Positions 15,599 to 22,501 of a stretch of 26,758 bases of DNA are shown piece after piece. The position numbers were made by a program, and so were the translations under genes. Each line of letters begins with the position of its first letter. Within the stretch, counting starts at the first letter, position 1. This stretch comes from CAMYJH01 sp041589735 (GTDB lineage: Bacteria > Pseudomonadota > Gammaproteobacteria > HK1): the NCBI GenBank assembly GCA_041589735.1, contig JBFHVA010000018.1:1-26758 (forward strand), written 5' to 3'. The notes under the pieces were generated by a model that saw only the letters and a program-made list of their open reading frames with translations, was not told the origin of the DNA and ran no database searches.

Positions 15599-16486
15599 TC
15601 AGCCGGCCGGCGGCTTAGCGCACACCTTGTCGTATGGGTGGCGGGTATTCAACCGGCCCACATGCTCGAACACGTCCAGAGTCACCTCATAAGCGGCCTC
15701 AGTGATCTCCACGTGAGGCGTCCAGCAGCCTAGTTTTTGATACGCGGCGATAGTCTCTGTCAGCACTTCGACGGGCGTCTCGGGAAAGAAGCCTGCTTCG
15801 GCTTTAGCAATTTCTCTCGCCGGAGTTTCATTGATGTACCTGCGCGTCTTGCGGTAGGCGCGCATGAAGGCTTTGGCCATGTCGCTTTTAAGCCACTCGC
15901 TGGTCGCAGCGAGACTCGAGAATCCGCATGGGCCGATGACTTCGCCGACGGAAGCGACTACGTAACCGACCCCGTCGTGTTCCAGCTGCTGAGGCGCTGG
16001 CCCTTGCTGGTGATTGTAATCGCCGCGGCCCTCGCGAAATGCCTTGTCCATCGCCGCACCGTTACCGGCGTCGATGCTGTCGATGGAGTCGTAATCTAGA
16101 CCCGCCTTGTGACATGCAAACTTGAACATGGCGAGCGGCTGCCCGCCGTGGTCAACCAGAACCTTCTTGCCGCGGAGCTTTTCCCAGCCGAAATCCGCTT
16201 CCGGCTCTCGGCCGGTGAGAAAGAAGCCGTCCTTTTCGTTTATTTGAGCGAAATGGACAGCGCCAGGGGTCTGCCCTTTCTCCAATGCAGATAATCCCTG
16301 AGACAACGCCGACTGAACCACCTGGGCGCTGCCGTCAAGTAGCGCGTCGATAGCCGACTTACCGGCTTGCGCAATCGAATGGCTGGGCTTCAACCCTTCC
16401 TCTTCGAGGAATCCTCCAGACATGGTGGAGATGAGCGGGCTGTAGAAAGCGGAAAAACGAGTGAACTGTATGTGAATGTCATTCAT
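15599..16486 (-). CDS. NMT1/THI5-like substrate-binding protein without a signal peptide
   Basis: The 295-residue protein has the two-lobed periplasmic-binding fold of the NMT1/THI5 group (binding proteins for taurine, sulfonates, nitrate or pyrimidine precursors). Typical parts are FYSPLISTMSGGFLEEEGL (about 14-32), the loop SIAQAGKSAIDALLDGSAQVV, LRGKKVLVDHGGQP and the late helix MAKAFMRAYRKTRRYINETP. It starts at once with the mature sequence MNDIHIQFTRFSAF; there is no signal peptide and no earlier start to supply one. It may work in the cytoplasm or be an orphan relative of binding proteins. No ABC permease or ATPase lies nearby. Only a weak AAGAG precedes the ATG. Confidence 0.8.
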   Translation of the reverse strand: MNDIHIQFTRFSAFYSPLISTMSGGFLEEEGLKPSHSIAQAGKSAIDALLDGSAQVVQSALSQGLSALEKGQTPGAVHFAQINEKDGFFLTGREPEADFGWEKLRGKKVLVDHGGQPLAMFKFACHKAGLDYDSIDSIDAGNGAAMDKAFREGRGDYNHQQGPAPQQLEHDGVGYVVASVGEVIGPCGFSSLAATSEWLKSDMAKAFMRAYRKTRRYINETPAREIAKAEAGFFPETPVEVLTETIAAYQKLGCWTPHVEITEAAYEVTLDVFEHVGRLNTRHPYDKVCAKPPAG

Positions 16487-16860
16487 TGATTGCTCTTGTT
16501 TCTGTGTAACTAACTCAGGAAAAAGTCCCGACGCGGAGTTCTTGCGCGATAGTAAATGAATTTTGGGTGATTTTCCCGATCTGGACCTACCACTTCATTC
16601 ACCACATAAGATTGTGCAAGCAAGAATCTGTGTCGCTGTAAGGGTCCAGAATTGCGTTCGTGACTGTTCGAAAGAAGCATCAACACGCGCAATTCCAAGC
16701 AAGTGTTTTTCTTTCGAAGAATTGAGACCGCTGACGCAACTTTCACGCATTGCTGCCGATAACCTTCCTGTCCCGGCGGTCGGAAGGTTCTGACCAACCG
16801 AGGCGGCATTGGGCAGCCCGATTTGGGCCGCTCCGGCCATTCAGTTTAAGAGCGAGGGCC
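16487..16860. other. Divergent intergenic region
   Basis: This gap separates the minus-strand NMT1-like gene from the plus-strand FadL-like gene and should hold both promoters. It is AT-richer than its flanks around 16500-16740. No convincing gene, terminator or clear promoter could be picked out by eye. Confidence 0.4.
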
Positions 16861-17514
16861 ATGCAGAACCGCATAGTTTCAGTGCTGTGTGCCACGATAG
16901 CGGGCGTGATACTCGTCGCGACTGTGCCTGCGCGTGCTGCTAGTGACATCGATGCCGATCTGTTTTATCGCGATGCCATCAGCCTCAGCGACCAGCGCCA
17001 GGTCGAGGAGCAAGAGGTTCCCCGCAGTCTGTCTTTCAAGTTTGCGAGCCTTTACAACCGGCTCATGGACACGGCGGCGTGGATGGCAGAGTTCACTCGC
17101 CTTGACCGAAACACGATGAATTCGCTGGGACTCAACATCAGTTTTCAGTCCCTCGTTCAGGCGCCCAACGACGAGCAACTTGATTTGGAAGCCGCCACCC
17201 GGCGATTGATTCCGGGAGTCGATGAAGAACCTGACGAAGGTTTCTCGCTACGAATCAACATTACGGACGATCATGCTCCGCTGGTGGATCCGTCGCCGAG
17301 GAAACCGGGCGACCCACTGAAGGACAAAATCTGGCTCTCCCTGGGCGCCCGCTACCATCACTCGGAAAACCTGACGCTGGACATCGGCTACGAACACTTG
17401 TGGGTGAACGAAACGACCTTTGACCGGCCGGGTGGTATCGGTAGCGACATCATGGGTGATTATGCCTCTGAAATGGACTTGATCGGCGCCCGGCTCCAAT
17501 GGGCTTTCGATTAA
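16861..17514 (+). CDS. Short outer-membrane protein with a FadL-like C-terminus
   Basis: The product is 217 residues if started at the ATG at 16861, where a signal peptide (VSVLCATIAGVILVATVPARA) begins; a longer frame from 16750 would bury it. The last 65 residues read like the final strands of FadL/OmpP1 fatty-acid channels: KIWLSLGARYHHSENLTLDI, then GYEHLWVN, an acidic loop, and MGDYASEMDLIGARLQWAF. The family is normally about 400-450 residues, so over half the barrel is missing; the region before it (28-125) does not look like FadL. The chain ends in FD rather than the usual terminal Phe of outer-membrane proteins. It could be a small independent barrel or an internally deleted FadL gene. 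Confidence 0.6.
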   Translation: MQNRIVSVLCATIAGVILVATVPARAASDIDADLFYRDAISLSDQRQVEEQEVPRSLSFKFASLYNRLMDTAAWMAEFTRLDRNTMNSLGLNISFQSLVQAPNDEQLDLEAATRRLIPGVDEEPDEGFSLRINITDDHAPLVDPSPRKPGDPLKDKIWLSLGARYHHSENLTLDIGYEHLWVNETTFDRPGGIGSDIMGDYASEMDLIGARLQWAFD

Positions 17515-17824
17515 TAGGCTTAGCGGCAGACTAGAAACAAAAGTTTTTATCGGTAGATTTTTATTACCGAACGTTTCCAGAAGATTACAAATAAGTCAGG
17601 CATGCTGCTAGGCGGCGCGACCTGTACTGAGTTTTGTTCCCATTTTGTTAGCTGAGTCGCAGATCCTTCCAGGATCACCTTCTACATTTAATTTCAGATA
17701 CCTGCGCGTTCCTGCCCGGTAAGCGGGGGGTTACGGGCTCGCGCCGGCCAACTGATCCTTGCAGCCAGCCGCTGGGTTGCCGGAAGCAACCTGACATACA
17801 ACCCGACATAAAGGGGATACAACG
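17515..17824. other. Leader region of the membrane-protein/vWA operon
   Basis: No gene is seen in this gap. Just past the FadL-like gene TCGGTA (17550-17555) can pair with TACCGA (17565-17570) across a T-rich loop, a weak candidate terminator. Nearer the next gene CCCGGTAA (17715-17722) can pair with TTACGGG (17731-17737), with one bulge. The promoter of the following operon must lie here. Confidence 0.35.
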
Positions 17825-19291
17825 ATGTCTCTTTACGACATTTTCATGATTACACCGGACCCGGTAGTTTCGGGACTTATCTGGTTCCTGGCGCTGACGG
17901 TGGGCCTCTACCTGGCTCGTACGCCGATGCATCAGGCGATCAAGTCGTCTACGCGAGTGCTCCACAACGCTTTCAGGCTTTCAGCCATTTCAGTGTTGCA
18001 CGCGGAGCGCAAGCTGGGGGAAAGAAACCGCGAGGTCCTGCTCAGCGCCGGGCGAGACGCGGCTGAACGCATTATCGAGCGCGAAATCGAGCGCATGGAC
18101 GCAACGGTGCGCCGGGATCTGGCCGAATATCCCTCGCTGCACCGAAAGATCAGCGAGGCGCTTGCAAAGATTGACGAAGATTACAAGGAAAGCGGTGAGA
18201 TTCCGCCTTCGCCTCTGGCCTGGACTCAGGCGGTCCAGGCGGTCGCCAAGCTGCCTTCAAAAAGCGATCCCATGGTGGTGGAGATCCTCGAAGACATTCA
18301 TAAGTCCCTGGTCAAGGCGCACGACAAGGCACTGGTCGAGTACCGCAAGGCCAGCGCTGAGCGACACAACTTGCTCAAGAATGGCATCCCTTATTGGCGA
18401 GGCATCAAGCGGCGTCTGGACGAAGTCGACAAGCACATTAACAGTCTCCTCGAACGCTCCGAGATCATTGCCAAGCACATCGAAGACTACAAAGAAATTC
18501 TGGCGAAGAGCGACCGTGCGGTTCGCATCCTGTCCTCTTCGGCGCTGAACCAGTTCTTCATCTCGGCGTTTGTTCTAGCCGTAGCGGTTGGCGGAGCAAT
18601 GATCAACTTCAGTCTGATCGCGCGCCCAATGGCCGAAATGGTCGGCGGTCAAACTATGGTTGCGGGCTTACAGATGGCGGACGTGGCGGCGCTGGTCATT
18701 ATTCTGGTAGAGATTTCCATGGGACTGTTCCTGATGGAGTCTTTGCGCATCACCCGTCTGTTTCCGATCATCGGCGCGCTAAAGGACGTCGTGCGCCAGC
18801 GCATGGTTTGGATTACGTTTTCCATTCTATTCATCCTCGCCAGCGTCGAGGCGGGCCTAGCCTTCATGCGCGAAATGCTTCTCGAAGACGAGTTGGCCAC
18901 CAGCGCCATCCTTAGGGGTGACGCCATCGGCAGCGTTGTCGGAGACTTTTCGTGGATAACCACCGCGGCACAGATGTGCATGGGCTTCATCCTGCCGTTC
19001 GCGCTGGTGTTCGTTGCGATTCCTCTTGAATCCTTCGTCCACGCTATGCGGACTGTCCTCGGACTTGCGGCAGCGGTCTTCCTGAGGTCGCTTGCGTACG
19101 TGTTCCGGCTTTTCGGCAACGTTTCGCGGCACGCCGGCAGCGTTCTTCGAGATGCCTATGACCTGTTCATCTTCATCCCGCTTTCGGTGGAAAGGATGGT
19201 CAAGTCAAACGGCAATCGTAAGAAAAAAGCTAGATCAATCGATGTCGACGTTATGAGCGACGACGAACCCACACAGATCATCGCACGATGA
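17825..19291 (+). CDS. Multi-pass membrane protein with a long coiled-coil region, unknown family
   Basis: I do not recognise this 488-residue protein. An N-terminal membrane helix (about 14-31) is followed by some 200 soluble, highly charged residues (about 35-235) rich in Glu, Lys and Arg with heptad-like spacing (AAERIIEREIERMDATVRRD; EVDKHINSLLERSEIIAKHI), a likely coiled coil. Then come four or five more helices near 242-263, 285-305, 326-347, 377-402 and possibly 411-430, and a basic tail (GNRKKKAR) with an acidic end (VDVMSDDEP). The layout recalls membrane scaffold or mechanosensing proteins, but no motif supports a named family. AGGGG lies eight bases before the ATG. Its stop overlaps the extended frame of the vWA gene, so the two are translationally linked. 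Confidence 0.75.
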   Translation: MSLYDIFMITPDPVVSGLIWFLALTVGLYLARTPMHQAIKSSTRVLHNAFRLSAISVLHAERKLGERNREVLLSAGRDAAERIIEREIERMDATVRRDLAEYPSLHRKISEALAKIDEDYKESGEIPPSPLAWTQAVQAVAKLPSKSDPMVVEILEDIHKSLVKAHDKALVEYRKASAERHNLLKNGIPYWRGIKRRLDEVDKHINSLLERSEIIAKHIEDYKEILAKSDRAVRILSSSALNQFFISAFVLAVAVGGAMINFSLIARPMAEMVGGQTMVAGLQMADVAALVIILVEISMGLFLMESLRITRLFPIIGALKDVVRQRMVWITFSILFILASVEAGLAFMREMLLEDELATSAILRGDAIGSVVGDFSWITTAAQMCMGFILPFALVFVAIPLESFVHAMRTVLGLAAAVFLRSLAYVFRLFGNVSRHAGSVLRDAYDLFIFIPLSVERMVKSNGNRKKKARSIDVDVMSDDEPTQIIAR

Positions 19292-19305
19292 GGAGGATAT
19301 TCGTG

Positions 19306-19962
19306 ATGAAACGAGTAACCATTATTGCAGCTTCGCTCCTCATGACCGTCCTCATCGGCGGATGCAGTGGCGAAGCAATGCCAAATAATCGCGGAGTCTA
19401 TCTCCTTATAGACACTTCAGGCACCTACGCTAAGGAGCTTGAGAAGGCTCAGCAACTTATTAACGTAATTCTCGTACGCCTCGATCCCGGTGATTCATTC
19501 GCCGTCGGCCGGATCGACACGGGCAGCTTCAGTGAAAAGGACATCGTAGCCAAGATGACCTTTGACGATCGCCCCAGCGTAGCCAACAAGCAGAAGCGAC
19601 AGTTCAGAGAATTGATCAATAACTTTGTCCGCACGGTGAGGCCGGCCCAGCATACCGACATCACCGGCGGTGTTCTTCAGGCAATCGAGTACCTGAACGA
19701 GAAGAACACCGGAAAGAAGGACGTTCTGATCTATTCGGATCTGGAAGAGGATCTGCCCAAGGGCTACGTGCGGGACATTCCGCTGCAGCTCGCTGGGTTC
19801 AGCGTCACCGCGCTCAACGTGACCAAGCTTCGGGCCGACAACGTGGACCCGCGCAAATACCTCACGCGTCTGGAGGACTGGCAGACCCGCGTTGAGGAAG
19901 GTGGCGGCCGGTGGAATGTGATCAACGATATGGACCGTCTGGAGCGAATCCTGATCAACTGA
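19306..19962 (+). CDS. vWA-domain lipoprotein
   Basis: The 218-residue product begins with a lipoprotein signal (KRVTIIAASLLMTVLIGGC), the lipobox cysteine at 20 followed by Ser, which would favour outer-membrane sorting. The rest is a von Willebrand factor A domain with metal-site (MIDAS) residues in order: DTSGT at 36-40 (Asp36, Ser38, Thr40), Thr117 in HTDITGG, and Asp145 in IYSDLEED. Such domains bind protein partners through a divalent metal. I chose the ATG at 19306 because AGGAGG (19291-19296) sits nine bases before it; an ATG at 19288 overlaps that site and the stop of the gene before. It forms a two-gene operon with the coiled-coil membrane protein and is followed by a strong terminator. 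Confidence 0.85.
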   Translation: MKRVTIIAASLLMTVLIGGCSGEAMPNNRGVYLLIDTSGTYAKELEKAQQLINVILVRLDPGDSFAVGRIDTGSFSEKDIVAKMTFDDRPSVANKQKRQFRELINNFVRTVRPAQHTDITGGVLQAIEYLNEKNTGKKDVLIYSDLEEDLPKGYVRDIPLQLAGFSVTALNVTKLRADNVDPRKYLTRLEDWQTRVEEGGGRWNVINDMDRLERILIN

Positions 19963-19998
19963 TTCAGGCGTTCACGCGCCCGCAAAGGAATGCTAATG

Positions 19999-20031
19999 CG
20001 GCTGGAGTTTATAACTCCAGCCGTTTTTTTT
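19999..20031 (+). terminator. Strong rho-independent terminator closing the vWA operon
   Basis: A perfect 11-bp stem CGGCTGGAGTT/AACTCCAGCCG with a 3-base loop is followed directly by eight T residues (20024-20031). It lies 36 bases past the vWA stop. On the other strand there is no T tract, so it serves the plus strand. Confidence 0.95.
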
Positions 20032-20053
20032 GGCCGTCCAGAAAGCAGTTACC

Positions 20054-20353
20054 TCAGTGATCGTGGTGCGCGATGTCGCCCTTCTTATATAAAAACTCGT
20101 CCATATGCGCAGCGAAGTCTTTGTTGTTTCGGCGTATCCACTCCAGCACCATGGAGGCGTGCTCCATTTCCTCTCTCATATTGTGCAACAGGATCTCCTT
20201 GAGCTCTTCTTCCTCGCAGTCGTCAGCGCGCTGCCGATACCAGTCCACCGCCTCGAGCTCTTCCATCAGTGAGACGATAGCGTGATGCATCGCCAGGGTT
20301 TCCTTGCTCAGGCGCTCACGTGGCGCGTGCAATGTATCGCTGGAAGCCGCCAT
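20054..20353 (-). CDS. Encapsulated-ferritin-type (EncFtn) ferroxidase
   Basis: EncFtn proteins are half-ferritins that form ring-shaped decamers and oxidise Fe(II), normally inside encapsulin shells. The 99-residue product (ATG at 20353, with AGAAGGAG about eight bases upstream) matches the family closely: HHAIVSLMEELEAVDWYRQR, then LHNMREEMEHASMVLEWIRR. Iron-binding residues fall at Glu32, Glu62 and His65, the same numbering as I recall for the Rhodospirillum rubrum protein, with Trp38 present. The protein ends at KKGDIAHHDH; the C-terminal tail that carries the encapsulin docking peptide in shell-associated versions is not visible, and no encapsulin gene lies in this window. A free iron-handling role, or an encapsulin coded elsewhere, are both possible. 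Confidence 0.88.
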   Translation of the reverse strand: MAASSDTLHAPRERLSKETLAMHHAIVSLMEELEAVDWYRQRADDCEEEELKEILLHNMREEMEHASMVLEWIRRNNKDFAAHMDEFLYKKGDIAHHDH

Positions 20354-20495
20354 GAAAATTTCTCCTTCTCGAATTAACAAACGTTGAAGGGACAGCTGAG
20401 TCGTCAACGTCCACCGCTATCGATTTTCTTGAATTCGTGTCCGCTGCGCAATTGACACCGATTAATGCCGCAGACTGAGATCATCACCGGATCGC

Positions 20496-21503
20496 TCATT
20501 CATACTCGTCGGCGAGGTCCATAACAACCGCAATGAGACCCTCGACGACTCGCGCGAAGCGCTCATACGCAAGGATCCGCGGCGTGTCTTTGGGTGTGTG
20601 ATACTCGTGATATCGGTAAAGCGCCGTGTCCGTTACCATCACCGCCGGCAGCCCGTGTTGCCAGAATGACCAGTGATCGGACCAGCCCAAGCCCGGGATC
20701 CGTTCTGGCGCGGCGAGGCCCTCCGAGGGAAAGCGGGCGTTCTCTCGAAACGTGCGCACCATTCTGCGCACCTGGGCTTTGGAGGCCGGATTGCCGACGA
20801 AACCGATGAAGTTGCCGATGTCAGGATAGAAGTAGCTTAAAGGAAACGGGTAGCGCTGGGTGCCTGGATCGTCGGTGTAATAGCCGATGGTCTCCAGCGA
20901 CACCATAGCCGCCACGTTCTCACCCTGATCGATCAAGTGCTGGGCGTAGCGCACGCTTCCCATGGACTCGGTGTAAGAGAACGGCTCTTCTTCGTTGACG
21001 AACGCCACCAGGCGGACCTCTCGCTTGAAGGCCCGTCCCTTTAGCGCCCGCCCGAGCTCCAGTAGCGCGGCAACGCCCGAGGCGTTGTCATTGGCGCCGG
21101 GCGAGCCCTGAACCGAGTCGTAGTGGGCGCCCACCACGACGACTCCGGCCTCCGCCTCCCGGCCAGGTATGATGGCTTCGACGTTGCGCACCGTTTGGCC
21201 ACGAACGATAAATTCCTGGAACACAATCTCATGTCCTGATGCGGTGAAGCTTTCCGCGATATGGCGGGCAGCACGCTGAAGCGATTGGTGCTGAAAGAGA
21301 TTGCGTTCACCGATGTCGCCGGCAAGCGATGTAACATCCGATTCGAGACGCGTCGCCAAGGCGGCTTGCGCCGCCGACAGCGGCGGTAACGCACCCCGGT
21401 ACGACTTTCCCGGCATATCCAAGATAATCACCTGACGGAAAACGAAGACCGCGGAAGCCGAAACAGCCAGCAACGCAATTAGAATCAGGCTCGCTCGACG
21501 CAT
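20496..21503 (-). CDS. M28-family zinc aminopeptidase
   Basis: The 335-residue protein starts with a signal anchor (residues 5-29), so the enzyme domain is outside the inner membrane. Metal-site blocks of the M28 family are in order: VVGAHYDSVQGSPGANDNAS (His127, Asp139), FVNEEEPF (catalytic and metal-binding Glu171/172), SLETIGYY (acidic ligand region near Glu204) and, near the end, a histidine in YHEYHTP. These fit a dinuclear zinc peptidase that removes N-terminal residues from peptides. There is no clear ribosome-binding site before the ATG at 21503. It is a single gene between the ferritin and the stress protein. Confidence 0.9.
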   Translation of the reverse strand: MRRASLILIALLAVSASAVFVFRQVIILDMPGKSYRGALPPLSAAQAALATRLESDVTSLAGDIGERNLFQHQSLQRAARHIAESFTASGHEIVFQEFIVRGQTVRNVEAIIPGREAEAGVVVVGAHYDSVQGSPGANDNASGVAALLELGRALKGRAFKREVRLVAFVNEEEPFSYTESMGSVRYAQHLIDQGENVAAMVSLETIGYYTDDPGTQRYPFPLSYFYPDIGNFIGFVGNPASKAQVRRMVRTFRENARFPSEGLAAPERIPGLGWSDHWSFWQHGLPAVMVTDTALYRYHEYHTPKDTPRILAYERFARVVEGLIAVVMDLADEYE

Positions 21504-21640
21504 CTGGAAGTGGAGATCGCTGAGGGCTCACAATCATTCTCGATTTTTGTCTGTCTTCATTCAACAGCTGGAGGCGCTGGCTCGACCGAGGGGTCCACCC
21601 CGGCCCGGCAGCAATCAGTCGCCGAAAATATCTTGTGCGT

Positions 21641-22501
21641 TCAGCGCACGAGGAGAATCGGACAGGGCGCCTCGGCCAGCATCTGCTTGAGATTATCCCC
21701 ACTCACGACCGGGTTCGTTGCTCCTACTACAATGCCGCTCGTATCAGAAAGTGCTGCTATCTGACACAGTCGATGCGGCGTTGGAGGCGTGCAATCCACA
21801 AGCGAGGCCTTAAGCCCTTGCCCTGATAGCAGTTCATCGACCATTTCGCGCTGCACCGTTGTTTCGACTCCTGCACTCGGAACGAGTACGACGCGAAGTT
21901 CGTGGTTGGTTTCACGTTGTAGATTGATCGCCGCATCGAGCGCCTTAATGGCGCTATTCGACCCATCGAAGCAAACCAGGGGGGTGCCGCTTGTCGACAC
22001 CCCGGTCCGATAGACCAGCACCGAGCGCGGTGCTTTTTCAACTGCGGCCAGCGCTACGGATCCGGGTCGCCCACGAGCCAGTCTTCCTCGGCCCGCAAAG
22101 CCCACCACGAGTAGATCCGCCTCTGACGCTGCGGTGACGATTTCGGATTCGACACAACCTCGTAGAATTCTGAATGTGGGCCGCAAGTCCCGACGAGCCG
22201 CCATCGACTCAAGCGTTCGTTGCGCGCGTGCGCGCTCGCTCCTTATATGGCGTTCCAAAACTCTTCGATCCAATGGGCTCGCTTCACCTGACGGAAAGTT
22301 GACCAACCGACTCAAGGGATGCTCAGCCAAATTGATGAGATTGGCATCTTCAACGAAGAGTCCCTCCAGCACTGCTTTGAAGCGCACAGCCAGGCGTACC
22401 GCCTCCTCGGCAGCGGCCTCGGCATGAAGCGAAGTGTCCATCGCCACAACAATGCGGCGCAGGGCAAACTTCGATTCAGTCTGGGATTTCGTCGTCACCA
22501 T
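21641..22501 (-). CDS. Tandem universal stress protein
   Basis: Two UspA-type domains lie in tandem. Domain 1 (about 10-145) opens RRIVVAMDTSLHAEAAAEEA and carries a nucleotide-loop-like VVGFAGRGRLARGRPGS; domain 2 (about 150-286) opens TPLVCFDGSNSAIKALDAAI and ends GIVVGATNP, then CPILLVR. The second loop lacks the full glycine pattern, so ATP binding, if any, is probably in domain 1. I start it at the ATG at 22501; a TTG two codons earlier is an alternative. The gene overlaps the end of the Lon-like protease gene by 26 bases, so the two are probably co-transcribed and translationally coupled. Confidence 0.9.
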   Translation of the reverse strand: MVTTKSQTESKFALRRIVVAMDTSLHAEAAAEEAVRLAVRFKAVLEGLFVEDANLINLAEHPLSRLVNFPSGEASPLDRRVLERHIRSERARAQRTLESMAARRDLRPTFRILRGCVESEIVTAASEADLLVVGFAGRGRLARGRPGSVALAAVEKAPRSVLVYRTGVSTSGTPLVCFDGSNSAIKALDAAINLQRETNHELRVVLVPSAGVETTVQREMVDELLSGQGLKASLVDCTPPTPHRLCQIAALSDTSGIVVGATNPVVSGDNLKQMLAEAPCPILLVR

